Shown here piece after piece: positions 17,031 through 26,462 of a DNA stretch of 52,005 nt. How positions within the stretch are numbered: the stretch's first letter is position 1; every line of letters starts with the position of its first letter. The position numbers were made by a program, and so were the translations under genes. Under the pieces are notes generated by a model. It was given only the letters and a program-made list of their open reading frames with translations, had not been told where the DNA came from and did no database searches. Source of the stretch: Bacteroidaceae bacterium (lineage in GTDB: Bacteria; Bacteroidota; Bacteroidia; Bacteroidales; Bacteroidaceae); the NCBI GenBank assembly GCA_017536695.1, contig JAFXGX010000041.1, positions 1-52,005 of the forward strand, in the 5' to 3' direction.

Positions 17031-17701
17031 GCATAGTATCGCTCCTGTTCATCACACTCTCGGCATCGGCACAGATTGAGGAGCCGCGCAGAGTGCTTGA
17101 AGTGGGCGTTTCAGGTGGCATGAACCTGAACAAAGTCGACCTTAGACCGTCAATGCGACAGAAGATGCACAACGGTCTGAACGGCGGTATCAGTCTGCGT
17201 TATACAAGCGAGAAGTATTTCAGCATGATTTGCGCAGCACAACTTGAAATCAACTTCTCGCAAAGAGGATGGGAAGAGGATTTTGACAATGGAACAGACG
17301 ACAGATACAGCCGCACCTTGAACTACATCGAGGTTCCTTTTCTGGCACATCTTTCATGGGGAAAGGAAAAGAGAGGATTCCAGTTCTTCATCAACCTTGG
17401 TCCGCAGTTCGGTTTCTACATCAGTGATGATGAAACATACGAAGGCGAGTGGACGCCCGAGGAGCGCCCCGCTTCGCTCAGGCCCGTATACGGCAAGGAG
17501 ATATACAACAAATTCGACTACGGAATAGCAGGAGGCGCCGGCATTGAGCTGAAGAGCAAAGCAGGAAACTTCTTCATTGAAGGACGATACTATTACGGCC
17601 TTGCCGATGTATTCAACAACTCAAAGAGTGATGATTTCGGACGCTCCGCAAACCAGACGATATCGGTAAGGATAGGCTATTCTATTGCTATTCTGGAATA
17701 A
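17009..17701 (+). CDS. Outer-membrane beta-barrel protein (PorT-like family)
   Basis: Predicted outer-membrane barrel of 230 aa with a signal peptide (MRRIRILSIVSLLFITLSASAQ). The repeated pattern of aromatic-flanked strands and the opening VSGGMNLNKVDL fit the OMP_b-brl_2 / PorT-like family. True PorT is a type IX secretion component, but most members of this broad family are not, so no role in secretion is asserted. The start codon lies within the 3' end of the LysM gene (22-bp overlap). It converges with the U32 gene 35 bp away; I see no clear terminator there. Confidence 0.75.
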   Translation: MRRIRILSIVSLLFITLSASAQIEEPRRVLEVGVSGGMNLNKVDLRPSMRQKMHNGLNGGISLRYTSEKYFSMICAAQLEINFSQRGWEEDFDNGTDDRYSRTLNYIEVPFLAHLSWGKEKRGFQFFINLGPQFGFYISDDETYEGEWTPEERPASLRPVYGKEIYNKFDYGIAGGAGIELKSKAGNFFIEGRYYYGLADVFNNSKSDDFGRSANQTISVRIGYSIAILE

Positions 17702-17736
17702 ATCAATCCTGTCAAACAAACCCCGCAAGACGCCGA

Positions 17737-19557
17737 CTATTCGGCCAGCACCTGCATCTGACACTCCTTGCAGTCGAACGCAAGGCGGAAGCGCTTGCCA
17801 TCCCCTGAAACCAAAAAGAAAGGCTCCTTATAGTGATGTTTGACGCCGCTTCTGGTACACCACCCCATACTGAACTTTATGCAATGCTTGCAGAACATTA
17901 CCGGCACACCGGCGACAGGCGCCTTCTCAAACGCGAGAGACAGATTCTCCACCCCATGAGCCTTGTAGAATGCCGCAGCATAATTGTTGGATACATTGCC
18001 TCGGTAATCGAGTGAACTGACAGGGAAAGGAACATCACACTCATTCAGGCGCATATCCTCACGACCGTAGTTCTTCCGATGCTCCTTTATGAGTTCCTCG
18101 CACAAGGTGCGACGCATATCGGAAAGCAACGAAGAGGGCACGAACCACTCATTCTCAAGCTCCACATTTACAGTGGAGACCTCAAAAGGCGTATTTCCCC
18201 ACTTGCCCAACTGTTTGACTATATTCTCGCGCTGCGGCGAGCGAGCCTCCTGCTTCTTGAAAGTCGCAGAGACAGTACATTCCACACCGCTCTCGTCCTT
18301 GCCACAAAGCAAGAAACCGTCTTTATTATCCTTGAATAGCAGTTCCACTGCCACGCGGCGCTGAATATCGGGATGCGACAGCTGACGCTCAAAATCGCAG
18401 TCATAGTTGCGATATAGCTCATCCCCGCTCTCAATCTGCGGCATACTCTGCGGAAAAACACGGTTACCCTCTACCCTGTTTATACGAAAACCCTTCAAAT
18501 GCCCGTCACGCGTTATAAAACAGGCACCGTCGCCATTGTTGAACTCTCCGCCTGTAACTGTAAAGAAGTTACGTGACACGAACTTAACGCGCCCCATATA
18601 TTCTCCCTTGGATTTAGGTGTCTCAAAGGAAGTTATCCCCTCTTTTCCGCCTTCAAGGAAGTAATCTGTAAAACCACGATTGAAGCTCTTCTCGGGTGCA
18701 GGAACAAACTGCGGGGTAGATTTTCCGAACGATGAACGTGCATACTCCTTGCGGCGGCCGAATATGGCATCAAGCGCACCGCGATAATAGGCAACGATAT
18801 TCTTGACATAGGATACATCCTTCAGACGACCCTCGATTTTCAATGAAGTAACACCGGCATCGAGCATATCCTCAAGCATAGCGCTACGGTTCATATCCTT
18901 GAGCGAAAGCAGATGCCTGCCGCGCGTTACGACATTACCCTCTGCATCGACCAGGTCAAATGCCAGACGGCAGAACTGGGCACACTCGCCACGGTTTGCA
19001 CTCCGGCCGAAACAATGCTGCGAGGCATAGCACTGACCGCTGTAGCTCACACATAAAGCACCATGCACGAACACTTCAAGTTCAGTCTCAGGAACTGCAC
19101 GATGAATCTCGCTTATCTCGGCAAGCGACAGTTCACGCGCAAGTACAATACGTGGAAAACCGACATCAGCAAGGAAGCGCGCCTTGGCTGGAGTGCGGTT
19201 ATCCATCTGCGTACTCGCATGCAAAGGAATAGGCGGAATATTCATCCCCGCTATGCCCATATCCTGAACGATAAGAGCATCAACGCCAATCTCATACAAC
19301 TCGGCCACAAGCCTTTCTACGTTTTCAACCTCATCATCATATATTATCGTGTTCAGCGTCACATACACCTTGACACCATAAATGTGGGCATACTCCACAA
19401 GTCGCGCGATATCCTCGACCGAGTTACCCGCAGCCTGACGGGCTCCGAACTGTGCAGCACCGATATACACCGCATCGGCACCATGGTTTATGGCGGCAAT
19501 ACCTGTCTCAAGATTCTTTGCAGGAGCAAGAAGCTCTATTTTACGTTGTTGTGCCAT
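17737..19557 (-). CDS. U32 family peptidase, RlhA-like
   Basis: Member of peptidase family U32 (606 aa, with the long C-terminal DUF3656-type part). The N-terminus KIELLAPAKNLETGIAAINHGADAVY is diagnostic in part (opening KIELLAPA), and the signature GRSANRGECAQFCR with conserved Cys is present; more Cys lie near the C-terminus (CKHC, CKEC). E. coli RlhA, with this layout, is needed for 5-hydroxycytidine in 23S rRNA; other U32 members act in tRNA or ubiquinone hydroxylation. Being in an operon with rlmD and a pseudouridine synthase favours an rRNA role. The start at 19557 is used because it begins the conserved region; an upstream start would overlap the preceding gene. Confidence 0.82.
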   Translation of the reverse strand: MAQQRKIELLAPAKNLETGIAAINHGADAVYIGAAQFGARQAAGNSVEDIARLVEYAHIYGVKVYVTLNTIIYDDEVENVERLVAELYEIGVDALIVQDMGIAGMNIPPIPLHASTQMDNRTPAKARFLADVGFPRIVLARELSLAEISEIHRAVPETELEVFVHGALCVSYSGQCYASQHCFGRSANRGECAQFCRLAFDLVDAEGNVVTRGRHLLSLKDMNRSAMLEDMLDAGVTSLKIEGRLKDVSYVKNIVAYYRGALDAIFGRRKEYARSSFGKSTPQFVPAPEKSFNRGFTDYFLEGGKEGITSFETPKSKGEYMGRVKFVSRNFFTVTGGEFNNGDGACFITRDGHLKGFRINRVEGNRVFPQSMPQIESGDELYRNYDCDFERQLSHPDIQRRVAVELLFKDNKDGFLLCGKDESGVECTVSATFKKQEARSPQRENIVKQLGKWGNTPFEVSTVNVELENEWFVPSSLLSDMRRTLCEELIKEHRKNYGREDMRLNECDVPFPVSSLDYRGNVSNNYAAAFYKAHGVENLSLAFEKAPVAGVPVMFCKHCIKFSMGWCTRSGVKHHYKEPFFLVSGDGKRFRLAFDCKECQMQVLAE

Positions 19558-19561
19558 TGTA

Positions 19562-20146
19562 CTATTTCCTTTTTCGCAAGGCCTTGATAAGTTCATAACC
19601 CACTATGCCATCCTCATAGAAATCATTAAGGCGCTGGAAGCGCATAACAGCCTTTACAAGCTCGCCGTCATAGAGGACCTCCCCGCTTTCCGTATAGATA
19701 ATACTGTCCTCATCCATGTAAAGTTTCCTTACCAGAATTCGGGCTACATTCCTGACATCCGCTCCACTGTCTCCGCGCATTATTATACGGTCGCCCAAGC
19801 GATAGGTAACTTTCGGATATTTGACAGAGTCGACCTTTGCTTCCTTACTTGAAACGGATTTTCCTTTCTTGCCCGCAGAACGCTTGCCAACAGCAGCACC
19901 TCCTGTTTTCCTTTTGACAGAGGGACTCTTTGCCTTTACAGAATCCCGGTCCGCGACAACATTCCGCCTTTTGGGAGTCTCCATTTTGCTTTTCCTCATT
20001 CTCAATGTATCACTCTCTATCTTGCCATATACAACGGCAACTCCCTCCTTCGTTTTCTTGCCGGGAGAGAACTGCGCCATTGCACACTCAGAGAAAGAGA
20101 GCAATGAGAGCAGAAACAGAAAGATAAGGATACGCTTACTTGCCAT
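19562..20146 (-). CDS. Exported peptidoglycan-binding-like protein with a basic linker
   Basis: Predicted exported protein of 194 aa: signal peptide (to about residue 25, AMAQ), a Lys/Arg/Ser-rich low-complexity linker (about 50-107), then a C-terminal ~80-residue module. That module resembles the PG_binding_1 fold: MRGDSGADVRNVARIL, a middle strand pair, then AVMRFQRLNDFYEDGIVG, the usual place of the FQ...G.DGIVG pattern. It likely binds cell-wall peptidoglycan. It overlaps the pseudouridine synthase gene by 11 bp and precedes the U32 gene by 4 bp, an unusual place for a wall protein. Confidence 0.7.
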   Translation of the reverse strand: MASKRILIFLFLLSLLSFSECAMAQFSPGKKTKEGVAVVYGKIESDTLRMRKSKMETPKRRNVVADRDSVKAKSPSVKRKTGGAAVGKRSAGKKGKSVSSKEAKVDSVKYPKVTYRLGDRIIMRGDSGADVRNVARILVRKLYMDEDSIIYTESGEVLYDGELVKAVMRFQRLNDFYEDGIVGYELIKALRKRK

Positions 20147-21023
20147 TCAGACACTTTTCAAAAAGAACAGGAACAGGAGTTTCGAAACGCATATGCTTGC
20201 CCGTTACAGGATGAGTGAAACAGAGCATATATGCATGCAATCCGAGACGGCGGATAGGGTCATTATCGCTACCGTACTTATGGTCGCCCACAACAGGATG
20301 TCCAAGGTCGGCCATGTGAACACGAATCTGGTTCTTGCGACCGGTCTCAAGCTCGCATTCCACAAGCGAATAGCCATTCGACGACGCAAGAACATTATAA
20401 TGTGTCACTGCAAATTTTCCACCGTTATCCACAGGGCTTGAATGAGTTACAAATCGCTTATCTTCGGTAAGCCATGATTTTACCACACCACGAGGGTTTT
20501 CAAGCTCACCCTCGACCAAAGCAATATACCTGCGGTCAGTCACAAGCTCCTGCCACCCCCTCACCAGCGACTGCTGGGTCTGCACATCCTTGGCATATAC
20601 CATCAGGCCTGACGTATCTCGGTCCAGACGGTGCACCAGATGCGATGTGTTACGTCCGCCGCCTTTTTCAAGATAACGGTTGAGAACAGTCTGCACTGTC
20701 TGCTGACGTGAATTATTGCTCATTGAGAGCAAGCCCGGATGCTTGTCTATAATCAACAGGTACGGATCTTCATACACAATATCAAGTTCATTGCTATGAA
20801 AGGCCATCTTGCGTTTAGAGCGGTCAACCTGCACCACCTGCCCCGCCTTGAGTTCTGTTAGCGGATGAGTGGTAATTGCATTATTTACAAGGACTACCCT
20901 ATTACTGATTAAAGCTTTTGCTCTATTACGGCTAATGCCATGCATCTTCTCCATCAAGAACTCGATAAGCAAGGCTTCCTGAGCCACCTTGAATGTCAGA
21001 AGACTACTCACATTTCTACGCAT
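20136..21023 (-). CDS. RluA-family pseudouridine synthase
   Basis: RNA pseudouridine synthase of 295 aa. An S4-like RNA-binding region (about 15-70) precedes the catalytic domain with HRLDRDTSG (131-139); Asp134 is the catalytic residue. GRKNQIRVH and GHPVVGDHKYG are further family motifs. Targets in the RluA/RluC/RluD group differ (23S rRNA or tRNA) and cannot be assigned here; position after rlmD favours 23S rRNA. It is 26 bp downstream of rlmD and overlaps the next gene. Confidence 0.93.
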   Translation of the reverse strand: MRRNVSSLLTFKVAQEALLIEFLMEKMHGISRNRAKALISNRVVLVNNAITTHPLTELKAGQVVQVDRSKRKMAFHSNELDIVYEDPYLLIIDKHPGLLSMSNNSRQQTVQTVLNRYLEKGGGRNTSHLVHRLDRDTSGLMVYAKDVQTQQSLVRGWQELVTDRRYIALVEGELENPRGVVKSWLTEDKRFVTHSSPVDNGGKFAVTHYNVLASSNGYSLVECELETGRKNQIRVHMADLGHPVVGDHKYGSDNDPIRRLGLHAYMLCFTHPVTGKHMRFETPVPVLFEKCLNGK

Positions 21024-21049
21024 AACATATTATATTACATTTATTTATT

Positions 21050-22468
21050 TCATCGTCGTTCAAGCAATACAACATTCTCGACATGATGAGTATGCGGGAA
21101 CATGTCCACCGGCTGCACAGCCGACACCTTATAATCGACATCAAGCAACTGCAAATCCCTTGCCTGGGTAGCCGGATTACAGCTGACATAGACAATACGT
21201 TTTGGAGCCGCAAAAAGTATGGTATCAATCACATCATTATGCATTCCCGCGCGTGGAGGGTCTGTTATAATCACATCGGGACGGCCATGCTCCGCAATAA
21301 AATCACGGGTAAGGATATCCTTCATATCCCCCGCAAAGAATGTCAAGTTGTCAAACCCGTTCAGTTCGGCATTTACACGCGCATCTATTATAGCATCCTC
21401 TACATACTCGATACCGACAACCTTTTTCGCATGCGCAGCCACAAAGTTCGCAATGGTACCGGTACCGGTATAAAGGTCATATACAACTTCATTCCCCGTC
21501 AATGCCGCAAACTCACGCGCTACCTTGTAAAGATTGTACGCCTGCTTGCTGTTTGTCTGATAGAAAGACTTTGGACCGACCTTGAAACGCAGTCCCTCCA
21601 TCTCCTCATAAATAACGTCGGTACCTTTGTATGTCACGACCTCAAGGTCGCCGAAAGTATCGTTGCATTTGTTGTTTATTACATAAAGCAAGGAGGTCAC
21701 CTCGGGAAATTCCGAAGCCACATACTGTAAGACTTTTTCCAAAAGAACCTTATCATTGTCACACTCCACTCTCGCCTGAATAAGCAACATAACCTCCCCT
21801 GTCGTAGAGATACGCAACATCATGCCACGCAGCACACCCTTATGCGAACGCAGGTCATAGAAAGGAAAGGATTCCTTGATAGCGAACTCGCGTATACCAT
21901 TACGCAGACGGTTGTTCAGCCCCTGCATCAGGGCACATTCCTGAATATCGAGCACCTTGTCAAATGCACCGGGAATATGGAATCCAAGCGCATTCATATT
22001 ATCATACTGCACACCCTGAGCCACCTCATCCCAAGTGAGCCAACGCTTGTCACTGAATGTGAATTCAAGCTTGTTGCGATACTCGCGTATATTCTCGGAA
22101 CCGAGTATAGGCATCACTGGAGGCAACTCGACCTTTCCAATACGTGTAAGCGCATCGACAACCTGCTGTTGCTTGTATTTGAGCTGGTGCTCATAGGCCA
22201 GGCACTGCCATTTACACCCACCGCACACGCCATAATGCTTGCAGAACGGTTCACAGCGTTCCTTGGAATACTCATGGAATTTTACAGCCTCCGCCTCGGC
22301 ATAGCTATGTTTCTTGCGTCTTACCTGAAGGTCCACAACATCTCCCGGAACAACAAAAGGAACAAACACTACAAGGTCATTCACCCTTGCAAGCGCCTTT
22401 CCTTCGGCCGCCACCCCTGTTATCTCAATCTTCTCAAGCAATGGAAATTCTTTCTTTTTTCTTGCCAT
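21050..22468 (-). CDS. rlmD: 23S rRNA (uracil-5-)-methyltransferase RlmD/RumA type
   Basis: SAM-dependent m5U methyltransferase of 472 aa. An N-terminal TRAM domain is followed by an Fe-S cluster motif (Cys72/76, Cys82, Cys85 in CxxxxC..CGGC), then a Rossmann domain with DLYTGTGTI, DPPRAG, and the catalytic Cys in SCNPATQARDL. E. coli RlmD modifies U1939 of 23S rRNA; Bacteroidota may have several paralogues, so the exact uridine is inferred. First gene of the rlmD-rluA-PGBD-U32 operon, with a -7-like box upstream. Confidence 0.9.
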   Translation of the reverse strand: MARKKKEFPLLEKIEITGVAAEGKALARVNDLVVFVPFVVPGDVVDLQVRRKKHSYAEAEAVKFHEYSKERCEPFCKHYGVCGGCKWQCLAYEHQLKYKQQQVVDALTRIGKVELPPVMPILGSENIREYRNKLEFTFSDKRWLTWDEVAQGVQYDNMNALGFHIPGAFDKVLDIQECALMQGLNNRLRNGIREFAIKESFPFYDLRSHKGVLRGMMLRISTTGEVMLLIQARVECDNDKVLLEKVLQYVASEFPEVTSLLYVINNKCNDTFGDLEVVTYKGTDVIYEEMEGLRFKVGPKSFYQTNSKQAYNLYKVAREFAALTGNEVVYDLYTGTGTIANFVAAHAKKVVGIEYVEDAIIDARVNAELNGFDNLTFFAGDMKDILTRDFIAEHGRPDVIITDPPRAGMHNDVIDTILFAAPKRIVYVSCNPATQARDLQLLDVDYKVSAVQPVDMFPHTHHVENVVLLERR

Positions 22469-22502
22469 ACGATATCCTCTATCTTGTTTTATGTTTTAGA
22501 CG

Positions 22503-22510
22503 CGAAGATA
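22503..22510 (-). promoter_or_regulatory. Probable -7 box of the rlmD operon
   Basis: Minus-strand TATCTTCG, 34 bp before the rlmD start codon. It is identical to the -7 boxes proposed before ftsK and the DUF4468 gene. No clear -33 element. Confidence 0.45.
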
Positions 22511-22590
22511 CGCCGAAATTCCCGATAATTGATGCTTTTAATGCACGAACTTATTTTTTTATAATTATTTGTGATATTTTCTTGCAGAAA

Positions 22591-22656
22591 TTTCGGATTA
22601 CAAACATTTTTGTTATATTTGCAAATTAGTTGGATGCCCCATAAAAAGGCACATCC
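22591..22656 (+). promoter_or_regulatory. Promoter and leader hairpin of ppdK
   Basis: -7 TATATTTG (22614-22621) with a weak -33 TTTC (22591-22594) 19 bp upstream. The ~90-nt leader contains a small hairpin, GGATG (22632-22636) with CATCC (22652-22656), before the A-rich start region. The hairpin may stabilise the mRNA; no known riboswitch is recognised. Confidence 0.6.
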
Positions 22657-22716
22657 GGCTACTTGAGACAGTTAAAACATTTTTTATTTATCAACAAACA
22701 ATAAACTCAAAAATTT

Positions 22717-25440
22717 ATGGCAGACAAAAGAGTCTATACTTTTGGCAATGGTCTTGCTGAAGGTAACGCGTCAATGAGAAACTTGTTAGGAGGTAAAGGT
22801 GCTAACTTGGCAGAGATGAATCTCATCGGCATCCCCGTTCCTCCAGGATTTACCATCACAACCGAGGTGTGTGGCGAGTACTACAGCCTTGGCAGAGAGA
22901 AGGTAATCGAGCTTCTCAAGGCAGAGGTACAGGCTGCAGTGAAGAACATCGAGACCTTGATGAACTCTACATTCGGCGACCCCGCAAACCCATTGTTGGT
23001 ATCAGTACGTTCAGGTGCACGTGCGTCAATGCCGGGTATGATGGATACAATCCTCAACCTCGGCCTTAACGACATCGTTGTAGAGGGTCTTGCAAAGAAG
23101 ACCGGCAACGAGAAGTTCGCTTGGGACTCATACCGTCGTTTCGTACAGATGTACGGTGACGTTGTATTGGGCATGAAGCCGACAAGCAAGGAGGAGATTG
23201 ACCCATTCGAGGCTATCATTGAGAAAGTTAAAGAGGAGCAGGGTGTTGTTCTCGACAAGGACCTCAGCGTTGAGGCTCTCAAAGACCTTGTTGCAAAGTT
23301 CAAGGCTGCCGTAAAGGCACAGACAGGCAAGGACTTCCCGACTGACGCTTACGAGCAGCTCTGGGGTGCTGTTTGCGCAGTGTTCGAGTCTTGGAACAAC
23401 GAGCGCGCTATCCTTTACCGTCGTATGGAGAAAATTCCCGATGAGTGGGGTACAGCAGTTTCTGTTCAGGCAATGGTATTCGGTAACATGGGTGACACAT
23501 CAGCTACCGGTGTATGTTTCTCTCGTGACGCCGCTACAGGTGAGAACCTCTTCAACGGTGAGTACCTCATCAACGCACAGGGTGAGGACGTTGTGGCAGG
23601 TATCCGCACACCACAGCAGATTACAAAGATCGGTTCTCAGCGTTGGGCTGCATTGCAGAACATCAGCGAGGAGGAGCGTGCAAGCAAGTATCCTTCAATG
23701 GAAGAGGCTATGCCTGAAATCTACAAGGAGCTTGACGCAATCCAGACACGCCTTGAGGACCACTACAAGGATATGCAGGATATGGAGTTCACCGTACAGG
23801 AGGGCAAACTCTGGTTCTTGCAGACACGTAATGGTAAGCGTACCGGTGCAGCGATGGTAAAGATTGCTATGGACTTCTACCGCGACGGTATCATCGATGA
23901 CAAGACAGTTCTGAAGCGCATGGAGCCAGAGAAACTCAACGAGCTCCTGCACCCTGTATTCGATACTGCAGCTCTTGCAAAGGCTAAGGTTATCGCTAAC
24001 GGTCTTCCCGCATCTCCGGGTGCTGCTACCGGCCGCATTGTATTCTTCGCAGACGACGCTGCAAAGTGGAACGAGGATGGCGAGAAGGTAGTACTTGTAC
24101 GTATCGAGACATCTCCCGAGGACCTCGCCGGTATGGCAGCTGCGCAGGGTATCCTCACAGCTCGTGGCGGTATGACATCACACGCAGCCGTTGTTGCACG
24201 TGGTATGGGTAAGTGCTGTGTATCAGGTGCTGGCACATTGGTTATCGACTACAAGAAACGTACATTGACAGTTGACGGTCTCGTTCTGAACGAGGGTGAC
24301 TACATCTCACTCAACGGTTCAACAGGTCAGGTTATCGAGGGCAAGGTTGAGACAAAGGCTCCCGAGCTCAGCGGTGATTTCGCCGAGTTGATGGCTATCT
24401 GTGACAAGTACGCACGCTTGGGCGTACGCACAAACGCTGATACTCCACACGATGCACAGGTTGCACGTGACTTCGGTGCTATCGGTATCGGTCTCTGCCG
24501 TACAGAGCACATGTTCTTCGAGGGCGAGAAGATTAAGGCTATGCGCGAGATGATTCTTGCCGAGACAGCCAAGGAGCGCGAGGTTGCTCTTGCAAAGCTG
24601 TTGCCATTCCAGAAGGCCGACTTCGTTGGTATCTTCAACGCAATGGAGGGCTTGCATGTGACTGTACGTCTGCTTGACCCACCACTCCACGAGTTCGTTC
24701 CACACGATGCAAAGGGCCAGCAGATGCTTGCAGAGTCTATGGGCAAGACAGTTGAGGCTGTTCAGCGCCGCGTAAAGTCTCTCGAGGAGTTCAACCCGAT
24801 GCTCGGTCACCGTGGTTGCCGTTTGGGTAACACATATCCCGAGATTACAAGAATGCAGACAACAGCCATCCTCGGTGCAGCTCTCGAGCTGAAGAAGGAG
24901 GGTAAGGTTATCTATCCTGAAATCATGGTTCCGCTGGTAGGTATCATCAACGAGTTCGAGGAGCAGAAGAACGCTATCGTTGAGGCAGCCGAGGCATTGT
25001 TCGCAGCAGAGGGCGACCGCGTTGAGTACACAATCGGTACAATGATTGAGATTCCACGTGCAGCTTTGACAGCTGACCAGATTGCTCAGCAGGCTCAGTT
25101 CTTCTCATTCGGTACAAACGACTTGACACAGATGACCTTCGGTTACTCTCGTGACGACGTTAACTCATTCTTGCCTATCTACCTGCGCAAGAAGATTTTG
25201 AAGAATGACCCATTCCAGGTTCTCGACCAGACAGGTGTCGGCCAACTCGTTGAGATGGCTACAGCTAAGGGCCGTGGCGTTAACCCAGACCTCAAGTGCG
25301 GTATCTGCGGTGAGCACGGCGGTGAGCCAGAGTCAGTGAAGTTCTGCCACAGAGTAGGTTTGAACTATGTTTCTTGTTCTCCATTCCGCGTGCCTATCGC
25401 ACGTCTTGCTGCTGCTCAGGCTGCAGTTGAGGAGATGTAA
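22717..25440 (+). CDS. ppdK: Pyruvate, phosphate dikinase
   Basis: Enzyme of 907 aa interconverting pyruvate + ATP + Pi and PEP + AMP + PPi, central to gluconeogenic/glycolytic flux in anaerobes. Three parts are visible: the N-terminal nucleotide-binding domain (GGKGANLAEM at the start), the phosphohistidine swivel GGMTSHAAVVARGMGKCCVSG in part (catalytic His489), and the C-terminal PEP/pyruvate barrel with the CGICGEHGG motif (Cys864). Length is normal. Codons are enriched in GGT, CGT, GCT and AAG compared with neighbours, the pattern of a highly expressed gene. Monocistronic, with its own promoter and a very strong terminator. Confidence 0.98.
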   Translation: MADKRVYTFGNGLAEGNASMRNLLGGKGANLAEMNLIGIPVPPGFTITTEVCGEYYSLGREKVIELLKAEVQAAVKNIETLMNSTFGDPANPLLVSVRSGARASMPGMMDTILNLGLNDIVVEGLAKKTGNEKFAWDSYRRFVQMYGDVVLGMKPTSKEEIDPFEAIIEKVKEEQGVVLDKDLSVEALKDLVAKFKAAVKAQTGKDFPTDAYEQLWGAVCAVFESWNNERAILYRRMEKIPDEWGTAVSVQAMVFGNMGDTSATGVCFSRDAATGENLFNGEYLINAQGEDVVAGIRTPQQITKIGSQRWAALQNISEEERASKYPSMEEAMPEIYKELDAIQTRLEDHYKDMQDMEFTVQEGKLWFLQTRNGKRTGAAMVKIAMDFYRDGIIDDKTVLKRMEPEKLNELLHPVFDTAALAKAKVIANGLPASPGAATGRIVFFADDAAKWNEDGEKVVLVRIETSPEDLAGMAAAQGILTARGGMTSHAAVVARGMGKCCVSGAGTLVIDYKKRTLTVDGLVLNEGDYISLNGSTGQVIEGKVETKAPELSGDFAELMAICDKYARLGVRTNADTPHDAQVARDFGAIGIGLCRTEHMFFEGEKIKAMREMILAETAKEREVALAKLLPFQKADFVGIFNAMEGLHVTVRLLDPPLHEFVPHDAKGQQMLAESMGKTVEAVQRRVKSLEEFNPMLGHRGCRLGNTYPEITRMQTTAILGAALELKKEGKVIYPEIMVPLVGIINEFEEQKNAIVEAAEALFAAEGDRVEYTIGTMIEIPRAALTADQIAQQAQFFSFGTNDLTQMTFGYSRDDVNSFLPIYLRKKILKNDPFQVLDQTGVGQLVEMATAKGRGVNPDLKCGICGEHGGEPESVKFCHRVGLNYVSCSPFRVPIARLAAAQAAVEEM

Positions 25441-25461
25441 GAAATAATCCACTCAATATAG

Positions 25462-25503
25462 AACAAAGGGTATGCCCGTGCGGGCATACCCTTTGTTTTT
25501 TTA
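25462..25503 (+). terminator. Intrinsic terminator of ppdK
   Basis: A 16-17 bp perfect stem (25462-25478 with 25481-25497), GGGTATGCCCG/CGGGCATACCC at the core, followed by a run of T. Lies 21 bp after the stop. Confidence 0.95.
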
Positions 25504-25696
25504 TATAATTATGTACGCGCGCAAGGGAAAGGAAACCTCCACTAAAAGAACATCGCAACATTGAACACACAGGTTCCTGCATATTCACAGATTGCCGAGC
25601 ACGAACTGCGCGATGAGTCCTTCGCAAAAACTCCCAAAGGCAGCATAAAGCGATTCATGTACATCTGACAATACCTTACCGGAAAACAAATTGACT
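25504..25696. other. Intergenic stretch without a recognised gene
   Basis: Part of a 306-bp gap between ppdK and trmO. It holds only very short open frames (17 codons from ATG 25511; 35 codons from a TTG at about 25561) with no recognisable product. Possibly decayed sequence. No promoter with clear boxes. Confidence 0.4.
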
Positions 25697-25722
25697 AAGG
25701 GCGACAAATATTGCCGCCCCCT
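25697..25722 (-). terminator. Hairpin after trmO, possible terminator
   Basis: Stem GGGCG (25699-25703) with CGCCC (25715-25719), extended by CAA/TTG after an A-C mismatch. It is 25 bp past the trmO stop. The minus-strand tail is T-rich only further on, so termination is plausible but unproven. Confidence 0.5.
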
Positions 25723-25746
25723 TTTGTGAGTGTATGGATAAAATGC

Positions 25747-26430
25747 CTACAATTCAACAATTCCGACAACCTCGAGCACCCCTTCGCATGAGACCCTAAA
25801 ACGGACATCATAACCACAGTAAGACATTCCATAGACCCTTTCCGGGTCATCATGGTACTGTGGGCGCGGGTCAAGTTCAAGAATTTTCCGCAAAGCCCTG
25901 AGGTCATCATCGCCGAACGGCACGTGCATATTCTCAGGAATAACCACATCCAGCGTCTGCCACTTGTTGCTGTCGACAAAGCCGCTACGTGCCGAAGGAT
26001 GCGCATCACTGTAAGCGACATATGGCTTGATATCATATATCGGCGTACCGTCAACGAGGTCGGCACCGGCGACAACCAGAACAGGTCCCTCACTACCCTC
26101 TTCAACCCTGATGAGACGCACCGAAGAGAGACCTAACGGATTAGGACGGAAGGGCGAGCGTGTGGCAAAGACACCCATATACTCATTCCCTCCAAGCAGC
26201 GGCGGACGCACGAGAGGCGACCATGCGCCACTCTTTCTGTCATTCAGCGAGAAGCCCCATATAAGCCACAGATAATCGAACCCCTCAATACCGCGTAACG
26301 AATCGGAGTTTCTATATTGAGGCATAAAGGAGACATATCCCACCAATTCGGGTACAAGTCCGCTCTGCCTCGGCACTCCGAACTTAGTCGGGAGCGAAGA
26401 GTGGTAGTATGCAATAGGCTCAATATTCAT
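25747..26430 (-). CDS. trmO: tRNA (t6A37) N6-methyltransferase TrmO
   Basis: TrmO/YaeB family enzyme (227 aa) that uses SAM to N6-methylate t6A37 in ACY-reading tRNA-Thr. Family motifs visible: KFGVPRQSGL, FDYLWLIWGF, GVFATRSPFRPNPLGLS and DIKPYV. The start at 26430 gives MNIEPIAYYHS, the conserved opening; a longer frame would add 28 hydrophobic, unconserved residues. Divergent from the membrane acyltransferase-like gene. A -7-like TATTTTTG lies at 26470-26463. Confidence 0.92.
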   Translation of the reverse strand: MNIEPIAYYHSSLPTKFGVPRQSGLVPELVGYVSFMPQYRNSDSLRGIEGFDYLWLIWGFSLNDRKSGAWSPLVRPPLLGGNEYMGVFATRSPFRPNPLGLSSVRLIRVEEGSEGPVLVVAGADLVDGTPIYDIKPYVAYSDAHPSARSGFVDSNKWQTLDVVIPENMHVPFGDDDLRALRKILELDPRPQYHDDPERVYGMSYCGYDVRFRVSCEGVLEVVGIVEL

Positions 26431-26462
26431 GACATCACGATTTTTAACACTGCTAATATATA

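Noticed and set aside
25511..25669. Short frames in the ppdK-trmO gap (17 and 35 codons)
   Set aside because: No start context, promoter or recognised product; likely chance or decayed sequence.
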